64,000 nucleotides of DNA. Origin: Acanthacorydalis orientalis (taxonomy: Eukaryota > Arthropoda > Insecta > Megaloptera > Corydalidae). The stretch spans positions 25,119,214 to 25,183,213 of the forward strand of contig CM068323.1 in NCBI GenBank assembly GCA_034766995.1. The letters are read 5' to 3'. The translations under genes and the position numbers were made by a program. Below, one piece after another: positions 22,713 to 35,260 of this stretch (its first letter is position 1; every line of letters begins with the position of its first letter). The notes under the pieces were generated by a model. The model ran no database searches, was not told the origin of the DNA, and saw nothing but the letters and a program-made list of their open reading frames with translations.

Positions 22713-24180
22713 TTGTACACGGTACGTTTCATGTAATAAATCGAGTTGATGGTCGAGAAGAAAACTATTTTTGTGGCCATCTCATAAATACTTAAATAGA
22801 CGAGTCTAACGAAAACAGAGACGATTTGTGAATCTATTTGTGAAAAAATAGACATGATCTCATGAAAATTTGCTATATAATTTAGTAGAAAAAAATGATA
22901 GCCAAATTAAGGAATATTTTCAGGAAAAAATATCATCGAACATAGTCGTTGTTCTGTTTATCCACTTGGGTGTTTTATTAATGTAGAAGCTTTATTGCTT
23001 CGGCTGTATTTTATAATTTCATTAACAGTATATTCACAAAATTAAATCAGTGATTTCATAGCCATTCTACGAATCGTTAAACGGAAGAGTAAATCAAAAA
23101 ACATGTATGATTCGATGAAACATTGTACTTCCAAGAAACCATTAAAGGTTTCCAGTTGATATACGAATGATTTATCTGCTCCTAATACTTTTTTCTGTTC
23201 GATTCTACTTCATCGAGTCTACAAATTTGTTTGAAAAAATGTCTTAGAACAAATAGATTTTAACGATTGACCAATCCTCCACATATATATTATTATTTAT
23301 CGATATCCCATTCTCCGCTTCCTGCTTTTTAAATACCAGCTGTAATCTTTAAATATCATTCGTGCCCATTCAAACAACATTCATCTTCCTACAGATGTCT
23401 ATGTAGCTCCGAATCCCGGCGAAACAACCACATATCCAGCGCCAATTGACCAATTCACTACACAGAACGGTGCGGTTTTAATTTCATATTTAGCATAATC
23501 TATATTAACATAACAATGACACGAATTAAATACGATAATAATTAATTATCATCATTGCACTTGCACAAATTTATATATATATATATATATATATATTTAA
23601 CGGCGATCGTTCCGATTGGTTTATTTTAATGCAATTATAATTGACTTTCCAATAGTATATTAGTCTTGTATCTGATATATATGCGATAATTGTAAATGTA
23701 AATAGGTATAAATACATATTTTGCTATTGTTAACACGGCGCATCGTAAATCAACTGTGTGTGAACAAACAGCAATGAGAATTATATTACAAACGTTTTGT
23801 CATTTGTGAATATGGAGTATGTAAAATAGCATCACAATGGTTCTACAGATATGTATATTCATACATTCACACGTATATATATATATATATATATATGTAT
23901 AAATGAAACGAGAGATAGAAATATTTTTTACGAAATCTATAGTCGAGTGAAGTTCGACTGAAGGGTCTTTAGAAAGACTTTTGATGGGACAGACGGCTCT
24001 TTATCTAAAAAAAAGCAGACTTTCGACGATGAGTGAATTTTTCTAGTCGTCGTGTATGGTGCGTGTGTGAAGTACGTGGAGTCTTAATGCAAGAGAATGA
24101 TACAAATGTTTCGATCGGAATAAATACGACGAGTGAAACTGCGAAACGGAACCGATTGCTTCGATCGAATATCTAGAAGA
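22713..24180. other. AT-rich unassigned sequence
   Basis: No gene recognised. TA arrays lie at about 23572-23597 and 23873-23898. Confidence 0.45.
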
Positions 24181-24214
24181 ATTGAAATTCAGAAACGGTG
24201 ACAGAGAAAGAATA

Positions 24215-24435
24215 GATCGAAGATTTCAAAGATCGAGCATCATCTCGAAGCGCTTTCGACGGATTCCAGGACTCCAGAATTCTATCTTTCAGGAATACAC
24301 AAACTTGTCCCCTGTCAGGAAAATTGTATGCAGGCCAATGGTCTTCAATTCGATTAACAAATATAATTTTTAACCAATATATCCGGCTTTATATTCGATA
24401 CGTAAAAAGCGCAATTATTTTGCACCAACCTAATA
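24215..24435 (+). mobile_element. Mariner 3' end, same subfamily as 21640
   Basis: TTTCAAAGATCGAGCATCATCTC parallels 21755-21778, and the similarity runs to the end. One frame gives GIHKLVPCQENCMQANGLQF-D-stop, with the TAA at 24355-24357. This is the canonical mariner C-terminus GIxKLxxRxxKCxxxNGxYFD. The 3' UTR leads to a terminal repeat at about 24405-24433 (inverted: TTAGGTTGGTGCAAAATAAT + TGCG), a near-perfect mariner end abutting TA dinucleotides. A plus frame upstream starting at 24182 contains KFRNGDRERIDRR, which could be a trace of the HTH-domain motif WFKKFRNGD joined by deletion (weak). Confidence 0.85.
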
Positions 24436-24523
24436 TATATTCCCTGTATAAAATCTTTAAACAATTGATAATATTCCGGTTTAAATCACAGTTAAGTCCC
24501 ATTAAAAAAATTAACATACATGC

Positions 24524-24527
<4 letters not shown>

Positions 24528-24599
<72 letters not shown>
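24528..24599. repeat. (TA)n, 72 bp
   Basis: Uninterrupted TA array, one of the longest in the window, about 95 bp right of a mariner 3' end. Confidence 0.95.
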
Positions 24600-24602
<3 letters not shown>

Positions 24603-24699
24603 AGTATTTTCATTTTATTGAATTTGAGCATCCGACGTATGCGAAGATCCGTCAATCCTGTTTATTTATTTACATTTCGAGGGAAAAAAAAACAACGCT

Positions 24700-26370
24700 C
24701 CCTTTTAATAATCTCTTGAATGCGTTTCGTTTAAAGAAGAAACTTTGTTCTTCGAGTAACTTCTTTTTAAGCACCTAATGAGAAAAAGTTTCGAGTAATG
24801 AAATCGACCGGTCTGCTTGTTCTTTGTGCACGGGATGATCAAACGGGACTGTTTCGAATTTCAGACGTCGCATTATTTCATTTCCTCAACGAATGGATAG
24901 AGACTTTTGAAGAATTCGACTGAATTTATAATTAATCTGGAGATTTTTGTTACTGTTCGGATGATATGAGGAGAACATTCGAAAAGTACGATTGCAGATG
25001 ACTGAATCGTTTTTTTTTTCAATTAGAACATGTTTCTCGGACGAAATTCGACAATGAAAAAATAATACTCTCTCTTTCGTGTTGAACGTTTTTTTTTAAA
25101 TAGATTTAGAAGCAGTGCTACTGAAAATCAAGGGTCTCAGGCTCTCGGAGGAAGATCGGCCACCGTAGTCCAGATATTTTATTGTTCTAATATGACACCA
25201 ATTATCATGTAGGATGTATTTACAACAAGTGTAATAAGCAATTTCTCAAGCCGACACACGTATGTGACACTGGGCTATACATATATAAATTGTTTTATAG
25301 CCCGCACGTCACATATAAGGAAATGAATCAGTTGGAAAAAAGAAGATATGTTCTGTGAAAAGTTATGCTTTGAAATAATATTTTATATCGAATATGTCTA
25401 GCTGCTTACATAAAAATAATAAAAATGTCGATACTCGTCTTCACAAACTTTATTTCTTTTTTTCAACACTGCATTACCGAACTGATAAATTCAACTGCTG
25501 CTCAAAAAATAAAAAAAAATGTAATTATCCTCAAACCAAGTATGTCCCACATCTATTTTATCGTTTTAAACTCAACGAATCTGTTTGAGACACGATTTGG
25601 TGCAACGAGTTATCATAAACTAAAAAACAACACACGTTGCATATTTGTGGTACCTGAATCAGGCAAGGAAATCGGATCGTCGCACGTATGTGACGCTGGT
25701 GGCGATTGAAACACATTTTCAACTATCTGACATGAATTATACAATCGTTCAATATCAAAATATTTCATATTACATGAATGTCACCCGACTGGTGTGTCCG
25801 ATTATTATTTTTTATAAAATTTCGATACGATGGTTCATATTTTAAGGGAGAGTCTAATATCTTAGGTACAGAGAATCTCAAGTATACAAGTAATTAATTC
25901 TTACACGTGTGGGTAGGAAAAGAAATTGTATCGACGTCGAGCGTCAAGTATCTTTTTTTAATTCAGTTTCATTTAATTCACTCTGCAATCAATTCCTTTA
26001 AATCTGGACCACGTTCTCGATCAGATCCCTGTCCACGTTAATCGGATACAACGTTCTTTCGTGCACACTGGAGTCTTATTTCGAACCGAACCGTCCTTCC
26101 TCATTCTCTCTTCTCGTGCGAATACAGTAACGCATTTACATTATAATAATAATAAGGTATCTGTTTAAAATTCGTATCCATTTGCGTACGCTGCATCCTT
26201 TTCGTATTAGATCGCTATTACATCTTCCCAACACATCACGCAACGTGCCCGCATCACTTCCGCCTTATTTCATTTATTCAAACTTCCCGCCATGAATTGC
26301 AAATCGTGTAACCGCTGAACGTTTTTCTCTTCTCTTCTCTTCTTGTTGATGACGTCGTCCTTAATACATG
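24700..26370. other. Unassigned sequence with one hairpin
   Basis: No gene recognised. Contains the inverted repeat listed at 25261-25315 and a partly related sequence at about 25677-25700 (CGTATGTGACGCTGG). Short frames at 25394-25845 show no domain. Confidence 0.4.
25261..25315. repeat. Imperfect inverted repeat (hairpin)
   Basis: The left arm TATGTGACACTGGGCTATA and right arm TATAGCCCGCACGTCACATA pair as two 8 bp stems with a small internal loop and a terminal loop of about 16 bases. Function unknown: it could be a fold-back transposon end or a transcribed hairpin. Confidence 0.6.
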
Positions 26371-26378
26371 CGTACACG

Positions 26379-26401
26379 TCTGTGTGTGTGTGTGTGTGTG
26401 T
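26379..26401. repeat. (GT)n
   Basis: About 20 bp of GT within ACACGTC...TTGTG. Confidence 0.9.
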
Positions 26402-26614
26402 TGTGTATATCCGTTGCTTAAGACTTTTTATACAAAATACTCGGCGGCTAAATTGAATCCTATTAGCATTTACGATGGAAAATTTTATTATATAATTTTC
26501 TAAGGCGGTCTAAAAAATTGTGCTTAAATCACACATATTATTAAGTTTTTTCTTTTTTTTCATTTTAGTACTTTATATCATAAACGGTTCTTCCGGGTCT
26601 CGACAAAATACAGT

Positions 26615-26619
<5 letters not shown>

Positions 26620-26681
<62 letters not shown>
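26620..26681. repeat. (TA)n, 62 bp
   Basis: Uninterrupted TA array. Confidence 0.95.
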
Positions 26682-26683
<2 letters not shown>

Positions 26684-26689
26684 AGTGTA

Positions 26690-28300
26690 CAGAAAAGTTT
26701 TACATATCATCAGTGTATTTTTCATATTTCTTGATGGTCTTCTTCATCAAATATTGAAATTTACTTGATATTCCAGATAATATAACTTGAAAAAAATCAC
26801 AAACAAATGTCTTAATATTCTACAAACTATATAATAAATAACAATAATTGTGTTTGTGTTGAGGTCGATGGTGTTCTCATTGAAATACATATTAGAGACA
26901 ATCGAAGGTAATCAATAATAATTTATTGAATAGTTTAAATCAAAAAAATTATAGTAAGTTTTGTGTGATGGGGAGAGAAATCGTTTGTGAAATTTTACCT
27001 AGATACCGAGTTAAAAATCAGATTAGAAAATCATACGGATATTTTACAAAACTTTCGGATCTGAAACCCGTTGTATTATTCTTCAGTGAAAGTCTTTAAG
27101 GATTGATTCAGAAGAGGAATCTGTCGAAATCAAAGCGATGTTTTGTACTGAAATTGTTTTCATTCGACTTGCTGATTAATCAGGTGTATTTGCATCTATT
27201 ATCGGTACAGCTATGAAATAATGTACAACACTGATAAGCAAATCGATACTTCCACACGATTCGTGTAATATTTAGAAAAAAAATATAATAATTTCAAAGT
27301 TCCAACTATCAGACCAGCGACCGATAGACCATATTACATGAAAATTCAGTGAATTCCAAAAAAAATCTTGTACAAGTACATACAACCATTTTTACACACC
27401 GATCGCACGTACATACACCGAATTCCGTTCGAACAATCCCTCATGCATATCACACCACTAGCTGTCGGTGTAAATTCTGCAGACCAAATATTTACAGGCT
27501 GTCGATTAAATGTATCGATAGCGAAAGCATTCCACTGTACGTTCACATACACACACACACACACGCGCGTATATATTTTTATTATTATTTATTTACATAA
27601 AAATAGGTTAACAGCTGTTAAAATGTTTTCTCTGCGAGCGTACTGTCTACTGGCCAGGTTTTTAATGGCTGATAAAGTGATTTATTATAGTAATTATTTC
27701 GCTTTTATGATACGTTTGTGCATTGAATCACACTATACTGAATATGTGATATTTTAATTTTGACCTGAATCAGTTTTTTCGTCCATTATTATTATGATTA
27801 TTTATTTTTGAATCTGAACGGAATGACTTTTGTAATTGTAATAACGAGCTTCGGAAAAGCGAGCTCGCACTGTTATTATTTTTATGTTAATCACATTAAA
27901 TTCACACGGACAAATGTGCATGGAAATAATGATCGTTAGATATAAATACCAAACAATGACCCTGTTCTGTGATGTCCATTAATATTTTCAATATAATTTC
28001 GATTCAATGGCATTTATTTCAAAAAGCATAAACGTTTTCAAATGCGCCGAAGCGAAAAAAGGTACAAATTGGAAAATTTCATTTTTTTCCTTTTTTTAAA
28101 AAAATAAATCGGTCCGGTAACAAGAGTTTCGTGCTAGATAACACCGACTGTAAATATGGTTCACGTTAAACCTTTACAGAAGAAGAAGAGAATTGTTCCG
28201 GGATACAAAATTAAAATTTAAATCAATTACTGACATCTCGTCTACGATTTGACTGTTTAATTTGATACATGCGATCGTTTTAATCTAGAGAAAGAGCAAA
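26690..28300. other. AT-rich unassigned sequence
   Basis: No gene recognised. A CA run lies at about 27549-27566. Frames at 27346-27757 on both strands overlap and look like chance. Confidence 0.45.
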
Positions 28301-28309
28301 TAACATTTA

Positions 28310-28518
28310 ATTAAATTCCTCTTCCTCTGCTATTTCATGCACATTCCCTCGTCGGTCACTCAACACCATATCGTGCACTTTATCAACATTTTCTCCGGGA
28401 ACTGACGTTTAACTGAAGAGTAGCCACCGTACACACAACGCATTTTTTCAAAAATTTGAGTGCCATTCGTACCATCCAAAACTAAAAATTCAATAACCGC
28501 ACGTTTCAATTTATCCAT
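28310..28518 (-). pseudogene. Mariner transposase N-terminal (HTH) fragment
   Basis: A minus-strand frame starts at the ATG at 28518: MDKLKRAVIEFLVLDGTNGT, then QIFEKMRCVYGGYSSVKRQF. This fits the paired-like HTH at the start of many mariner transposases (RAVIKFLxxEGxxxxxIxxxLxxVYGxxAPSxxTV). After a frameshift the continuation KVHDMVLSDRRGNVHEIAEE fits the second HTH region (VxxxVLxDRRxxVxEIAEE). The similarity stops near 28310; the catalytic domain is absent. This lineage differs from the 8505 and 21640 elements. Confidence 0.75.
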
Positions 28519-28695
28519 TTTACAAAAATTACCAAACACGTCTTATTTAGATTTCTGTCAAGGATAAACCAAAAGATTTTTGCTCTCAAATTTTTTACAG
28601 GCCGCTAATCAAGGATGCCACTTCAAGTCTCCCCACGTCATCTACATATCACTTTTACGAATTTTTTGAAACCCTCTTCTATAACAATAAAATAA

Positions 28696-28698
<3 letters not shown>

Positions 28699-28747
<49 letters not shown>

Positions 28748-28756
28748 GTATATATT
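28699..28756. repeat. (TA)n, about 45 bp plus TGTA steps
   Basis: TA array with TGTATATGTATATATT at the right end. It lies about 180 bp from the 5' side of the mariner HTH fragment. Confidence 0.95.
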
Positions 28757-29040
28757 TAGAAGTGTTCGTAAAATCGAGAAAGTATTTCGTTTAATATTAT
28801 ATGCGAGATCCTGGAAAGTATTTCACACTTTTGCAAAGTTGGGCATAGTTTTGAAATATGATTCTCGATGTTCTAGAAACGCGATAAAAGTAAAATAGAA
28901 GAAGTATTATCGAACGAGACCTTTTTTTGTTCATATCCCTATAAATAATTTAATTCCGTACTGTGGATTTATTATTAATCATAAATCAGACGGAAGGAAG
29001 TCTGTAATGGATACGCTGAAGTAAAGAAAGATTACATAAT

Positions 29041-29042
29041 TA

Positions 29043-29077
<35 letters not shown>
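29041..29077. repeat. (TA)n, 37 bp
   Basis: TA array ending CGATGTAGACG. Confidence 0.9.
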
Positions 29078-29079
<2 letters not shown>

Positions 29080-29082
<3 letters not shown>

Positions 29083-31255
29083 TAGACGTCTTTAAAACAG
29101 TATTTGGTGGACTTGCACCGCGCGAGATATCCAGACACGAAATTATATTTCAGTAACTAACATTGTTTTCATTGTTATGGTCATAAAAATGGAATTATTG
29201 CTTCCCTGCGTTACAATGTAGCCGCCATAAATCTCGAGCCTAAATGATGAAAAAAGTGCTGTAGTAATTTGTGTTGAAGCTCCATGAATTACGAGCGAAG
29301 AAAGTACAGTTCCGTATTATTTATTTTCTTTTGTAGCACTAATTCGAACTAAACATTACACAGTGTGTACAATGGAAATCGTAAAAGGGGTAAAAAAAAA
29401 GTTCCGGACGGGGAAATGTGTGTGTGTATGAGAGAAACAGGGGGAGAGAGAAAGAGCGCGTGTGAGAGTGCACGTACGGACGAGAGATGAAATAATGTAC
29501 GGTGAAATATTATCTGTGCCCGTCGATTCCCTTTTTACCAGCCGTGTAATTTTTTTTCCTCCACAGCGGCCGTTCGAATAATGTCGAAATGATTGTGTAC
29601 AGTCTCCTCCACTTTCTACATTGATTGATAAATGGTTTTATAAGTGTGTAAACGAATCATAATTTATCAAAAGTTGTAGTTGAAATAATGGACCTATTTA
29701 TTATATAGGCGGCATTGTGTGCGCGCGGATGCAAATTTATTTATGTTTATTTTCGAACATTTCGACGAACAAAGACGCGATTGATTCGGATTCACAGGAA
29801 TATACATTTTGATAAAACAAAACTCGAACGTTCTGTCAGCGACGTGCGGTACGCTATACCGTACAGTATTTTTTTTTAATAATCTTTCATTTTAATTCCG
29901 AGACAATCATAGAAAAATAAACGGATTAGTTTCAATCTTCTAGGATTCGTATAGAACAAAGAACATCAGACAGGCAAGAAGACACGAGAATAAATATTAC
30001 TAGATCTCAGAATATATTCTTGACACAGTGAATAAATTCACTTTTTTCTCTGATTCATAAACTATAAAACATTTTTGATCGTCGGTCATTCGTCCTGAAT
30101 GCATCGACTCGGTATGAGTTTCTCTGTGTCAGTGCGATAGAACCCATGGCATACACCGACCTTGATTACAAGAGCAGACAGACATGAGAGCTTAAAGCTC
30201 AATAGAAGTTGAGTTCTATTGAGTTCTATTCTAAAAAAAACAACGTACTCCTAATATTCTTATTACAGTACACATATTTAAATCGAGCATGTAATTAAGA
30301 AAAACATAAATTGTTTTTATTGAAAAATGTACTAAAAGTGTACAGTCTATATGCTGTTCGTATATTTGAAAGAAATTCTATGAATATGTGTGTTTTTTTT
30401 TTAAAAATAAAACTTGAAATCCGCATCCGACTAGAAATATAGTTCTGAAATCTATGCACGTTTATTATTAAAAGTATAAAAATCGTAAGATTTCAACACA
30501 TATTACACGTTCGGCGTACTGAGCACAAGTCTCGAGCAAAAATTATATCGAAATCATATGAACAGAGATCCGTTGATAGATCCGAGCAGATGTGGTCGGA
30601 TGAAATTGGAAAAGTATCATATATTTTTATGAATATTACGATGATCCGGCATCATATTATTTTTAAATGATATAAAAAACTACTCTCTTATCATATATAT
30701 GTCTTGTCAGTTCGTTATGATCATATCAATATTGAATTTGATTACGACACGGACACTTTTAGAATTTTTCTAATCAAACGATTGTCTTTAAATAAATTCT
30801 TCGCGATAAAATAAGATATATTTCATGTCTCGAATAATTACAAACGTATATTTACAGATATTTAATTTAAAAAAAAAAACCCGATCGAACGTTGCTGTCA
30901 ATCTGTGCGAGAGATGAATTTTCGTTTCAATTACATTCATTGAAAACTAAACCGCGAGTTAATTAATATTTTTTATTTTATATTCAAATTTTAAATCAAA
31001 TAAAACAGTTTCGATGTTATAGTCAAAATTAATTTTAACAAACTAATTAATTTCTCATTCCACAGATTACAAAAAATGTGTTTTTTCGCGTGAAAAATCA
31101 ATTTAAATCGTTTATAGATTTGAATTGATTTGTAAAATCGATTCTAATTTATCTGGAAACAAGATACATTTAAAAAGGGCAATTCATTTAGAAGGTCGAT
31201 AGAGACTTAGAGTGTTTTTTTTTTTGTTTGTATTGAGACTGTTTGAATTTTCAGC
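29080..31255. other. AT-rich unassigned sequence
   Basis: No gene recognised. A GT/GA-rich stretch (about 29418-29485) and a less repetitive segment at about 29520-29800 stand out, the latter with few stops clustered but no coding signal. Confidence 0.4.
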
Positions 31256-31258
31256 CGT

Positions 31259-31518
31259 ATATTAGGGGTACCGGAAAATTTTTTTTCGTTTAGATGATAC
31301 AGCGTTGGTGGAGGAAATCGAAACGAATCCAGAATTAACAATTCAAGAACGGTCAGTGGTCCTGGTCAAATTTTTCATTTCAATGTCACCTCCGTTAATA
31401 GTAATTAATATTATAAGATATTTATAACATGTTCAAAAACATAACATAGAGTACACATTTTTCCTCTTTATTGATTTTCATTTCAATATAAAATAAAATT
31501 TCAATGTACCCCTAATAT
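31259..31518 (+). mobile_element. Miniature mariner-like element with 13 bp inverted ends
   Basis: Left end TATTAGGGGTACCGGAAAAT; right end inverted TATTAGGGGTACATTGAAAT. The first 12-13 bases are identical, and TA lies next to both ends. Inside, about 31306-31360 translates as VEEIETNPELTIQER, resembling the linker/second HTH region of mariner transposase (IExNPxLTxRELAE). A 260 bp deletion derivative of a mariner is the best reading. Relatives of its ends occur at 34309-34382 and 40961-40990. Confidence 0.7.
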
Positions 31519-31749
31519 AAAGAAACGTTTTTTTTTCCGCCGATCTAATTTTTATATTCCAAACGGGGATATATAAATTTACAGTACGGAATATTTCTTT
31601 TTATTATCATCATCTTCACGCCGATCGTTTCTCTGTATCGCAACATGAAACTCCATTTTAGTTTCGTTACTTTATAGTTCCATAACTTGGATAAATACGC
31701 GTGCACACATAACGGTCGAATTTCAGTTCAGGATAAATTGTTCGTCAGG

Positions 31750-32330
31750 TGGTCGGTAAATCGACCCCATCTTCTTCCGGAACGTACGCGCGCGCATCTC
31801 ATACACCCGCGCGTGTACACACACACACACACACAACACACCCTCTCCGTCCTAATTGCAATTCATGGCGAGCAGCGACTTTACGCGCGCAAATGTGGGC
31901 AATACATTCCCCACGTGTGCCGTGCCGGCCCATCCTGCCGGATGAAATATTAACGCGACTCTAATGAGCCACCGAGGCCGCCCACGCGACGCGCCGCCAC
32001 CGCCCTTACTTATTCATAAGAGATATCAAACCGAGTTGTGCGGTGCTTAGCTTCCTAAACGCCGCGCAACAATGCTGCAAGGAGCGGTCGCCGCTCGACA
32101 AACTATTTTTATGTACGTCCCGCTTGTAAATTGCCACGGCCGTTCAAACTTCGGGTGAAAAGTACGCCGGTTACGTGTTGAATTTTTTAACGCCGCTCGC
32201 CGAGAAGAACGTGGGCGTCGCCACCCACGCCCGACGTGCGGCGCTTCTTTCGGATGCGGTCAGTGCGATTCCGCGCGCTCGTCTGGAACGCTGCGATATT
32301 CTTTTTTTTCTGTAAATCCGATGCAAGTGT
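31750..32330. other. GC/CpG-rich island in AT-rich DNA
   Basis: This stretch is strikingly rich in C and G, especially from about 31965 on (GAGCCACCGAGGCCGCCCAC, GCGACGCGCCGCCACCGCCC), and almost free of simple repeats apart from a CA run at 31816-31840. Open frames (up to 88 codons) exist but none shows a domain or convincing codon pattern. It holds the well-formed motif TTACTTATTCATAAGAGATA. The character suggests conserved regulatory DNA or an untranslated exon/promoter (inference). Confidence 0.45.
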
Positions 32331-32637
32331 TTCCAATAGCATGTAAGTAGTTCCGAAGCGAGCGGACAGACATTTTTATAGGGCGATACGTTGAGAATGA
32401 AACGTCTCGTCGATATGCACAGTGCATTCATTCAGAAAATATTCACTCGAAGCTAAGTATAAAAATTGATTTTTTCTTAGAGATGAACCGTAAAGATTCC
32501 AGTTATGCTCTTAATTTCGATCAATATTAATCTAATTTTTGAAATTGTCGACGTTTCTATATAAAATTACTTACTTAAAAGGATAGATTCAAACTGAATT
32601 TACATTCAAAAACACCCTGATATTCACATCAGTCATT

Positions 32638-32757
32638 TCGGTGTGATGCTATTAAAAAAGTTTGCTTCAAATTCAAATGACTAACATACTGTATTAAAAC
32701 ACAGAACAGTATAAGGAAATTAGGTTAAAGTCATCAAATTATGAATCAATTTTTAAG
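32638..32757 (-). repeat. Dispersed repeat copy, probable mariner 3' region
   Basis: Shares AAATTCAAATGACTAACATA and TTAAAACACAGA with 40865-40920, in the same order and with a similar A/T-rich continuation. The 40 kb copy ends in a mariner-like terminal repeat; this one loses it at a (TA)n array starting at 32760. Confidence 0.6.
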
Positions 32758-32759
32758 AT

Positions 32760-32784
32760 TATATATATATATATATATATATAG
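32760..32784. repeat. (TA)n(TG)n, 25 bp
   Basis: TA array continuing into GTATGTGTGTGTACG. It lies exactly where the neighbouring dispersed repeat would end. Confidence 0.9.
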
Positions 32785-32949
32785 TATGTGTGTGTACGAA
32801 TTGATATAATGGCATTGCGTGCTGAATCGCAGATAGATCTTGAATTATATAATTAACATAGGACCGAGTTCCGAAAAAATAAACCGAGCCGCAGATAAAA
32901 TCATTCTCGAACGTATATAAATAACAGAAAAATCCTTTGTGAAGTAAAA

Positions 32950-33660
32950 GAAAACAGAAAAAAAAACAACGAAAAGTAGAACATAAATCAAATAACAGAT
33001 ACGACGGAACGAGGAAGAGCGCGCGATCCGTCGGACAAAAGTAAATGGAAACAGGAGATCAGAGACGAAATATAAATTTAAAAGGAAAAGAAATTAAACA
33101 TATATAAATGGGGATAAAGGAAAAACTTTGAACGCAATGCGGCTGTCATTTCGCCTAGCGGGCAGTTTCGGTAGACACAGTGACACACATAGCGCACGGA
33201 TCCGGAGAAAATACGATTTCTCCGGGTGAGATGCGCGCGTGTGTGTGTGTGTGTATGTTTTTTTCCTCTCCTCCGAGAAGCAAAACACACGCACTGTAGT
33301 CCTGTACGTGACCTGATTGATCGGCGGCGTCTCGGTCCGCGCGATTTCGCATTTTCATGTTTAATTGAATTCCAGTAAACGCGTTCGAACCGACGCGCGT
33401 TCAAACCGGCGCGACGTGGCCACGCAACAACCAGTCACTTTTGCGATTTTACGTCGGAGGAGCCGCGTTCTCACGTCATCTCTTCTTTCATCCGCAGCTA
33501 GTCGTCGAGAGCCGGCCCGAAAAATGGATTATTCAAGATGTTTTCGTACGTTGTTTGCGGTATCGAAAATATAATAAATACTAATAAAAACACATAAAAA
33601 TAAATTTCGAACGTAACATTCGTAATAAACGAATATCGGAACGGGCGAGCGAGTGAGTGG
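32950..33660. other. Purine-rich then CpG-rich unassigned region
   Basis: About 32930-33120 is A/G-rich, and about 33120-33540 is CpG-rich with a GT run at 33238-33254. Overlapping open frames on both strands (up to 108 codons minus, 33078-33404) show only basic, Ser/Arg-rich or THTHTH residues and no domain. Confidence 0.4.
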
Positions 33661-33667
33661 GTGCGTA

Positions 33668-33692
33668 CGCGTGTGTGTGTGTGTGTGTGTGT
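33668..33692. repeat. (GT)n
   Basis: About 23 bp of GT after GCGTACGC. Confidence 0.9.
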
Positions 33693-33866
33693 TGTTCTGG
33701 TTCCGTTCTGTCCCGAAAACGAACAGATGTAAATAAATTAGAAAACGGTGTAATTTATTTAGCTGTCTATTTGAATGAATTAATCGAAACGGAAAGCTTT
33801 TCTTTTACAATGACTCTAATAAATTCAACGGGTTTTTGTAATTTATTGTTACTCTCTATACATGCT

Positions 33867-33894
33867 TATATATATATATATATATATATATATA
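33867..33894. repeat. (TA)n, 28 bp
   Basis: TA array in AT-rich sequence. Confidence 0.9.
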
Positions 33895-34041
33895 ACTATT
33901 GGTATAAAAAAATAACAACGTTATTTCAAAAATATCGATTCGTTAAATTGAATTCAAACCAGAGAAATTTCACTTGAAATTTACATTCAACGTAGAGGTT
34001 TTACTTCAAATAATTATGATCATTGCTAGTGTAAAATAGAA

Positions 34042-34043
<2 letters not shown>

Positions 34044-34128
<85 letters not shown>
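34044..34128. repeat. (TA)n, 85 bp (longest pure array)
   Basis: Uninterrupted TA from 34044 to 34128, the longest perfect array I find here. Confidence 0.95.
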
Positions 34129-34129
<1 letters not shown>

Positions 34130-34308
34130 AATATCAATTAAAAATGGATGTTTGTCTACCACTTACTTCGGTCATTGGGACATTTTTCAAGAAATAAGAC
34201 ATATAAAGATGTGAACCGTATTAAAATCCCCCTCGAACAATTCCTTTTTTCCTGACAGATGACAGAGTGTGATAGATAATGACAGAAACTATACTAATCA
34301 ATAAAGTA

Positions 34309-34382
34309 CAAAATTTTCCTCTTAATTGATTTTTATTTCAATATAAAAAAAAAACGAAAAAGCTTTCCAGTATCCCTAATAC
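34309..34382 (+). mobile_element. Solo 3' end related to the 31259 mini-mariner
   Basis: TTTTCCTCTTAATTGATTTT + TATTTCAATATAAAA parallels 31461-31495 of the mini-mariner. It ends in AAAGCTTTCCAGTATCCCTA + ATA, the inverted terminal repeat (TATTAGGGATACTGGAAAGC). The left end is not found. Confidence 0.65.
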
Positions 34383-34548
34383 TCGTATATCCTTCTATTT
34401 CATAGGAAACATCTTTTCCTTGCTGAATTCTATACACAGATAATATAAAAACGATAATAACAGCACTTGTACTCGTGTAAACATTTCGTTAGGTCCACAA
34501 TTGCGGCACTAAAAGTCTGTGTTCGATAATTCCCGACAGCTATATAAA

Positions 34549-34549
<1 letters not shown>

Positions 34550-34603
<54 letters not shown>

Positions 34604-34606
34604 ATA
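34550..34606. repeat. (TA)n, about 45 bp plus TGTA steps
   Basis: TA array ending TGTATGTATATAAAG. Confidence 0.95.
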
Positions 34607-34985
34607 AAGACCAAGCAACTGGAAATAAATTTACAGATGTACGTGACATATTTTGATAAAAAGTACATAGGAGATCTCGAGAGAAATACAAATGATGTTT
34701 TATAAGGATTAAACTTATTCCGAAAACGAAAAAAAAAATATATATTTTATATCCGTAACGAATTGTGCCGCATCCGAAATATCTACACTGATAACTGTCT
34801 TAATACGAATATCTCTGTTCGAGTATACGTCCTGTCTCTCTCGTACACACTAGTGCATCGCTTTCTATGCTTGTGTAGACGAATTAAAGATCGATTTAAA
34901 TAATGACACGCATTTGCTGAGAAATTTAATTACCTAGACAGATTTGTTTCAACGTTTTATTATATGCGAGAGTTTAAAGATTATA

Positions 34986-34987
<2 letters not shown>

Positions 34988-35034
<47 letters not shown>
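34988..35034. repeat. (TA)n, 47 bp
   Basis: TA array ending CATATAATTC. Confidence 0.95.
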
Positions 35035-35036
<2 letters not shown>

Positions 35037-35218
35037 TTCAAACTTAAGACATACACCCCTGTCGTCGTGTTCGTCTCACCGAGAAGACTACTCTGTATTT
35101 CACAATTGATGACAAAACATTAATTAAACGCTAATGAGTTTGTAAAAGATACGACGACTGTGCATCTCATAATTGCTTTTCTATCTAATGGCATAACACA
35201 ATACGTTTATAGGAACCA

Positions 35219-35256
<38 letters not shown>

Positions 35257-35260
35257 ATAC
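35219..35260. repeat. (TA)n(TG)n
   Basis: TA run followed by TGTGTGTGTGTGTATAC. Confidence 0.9.
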
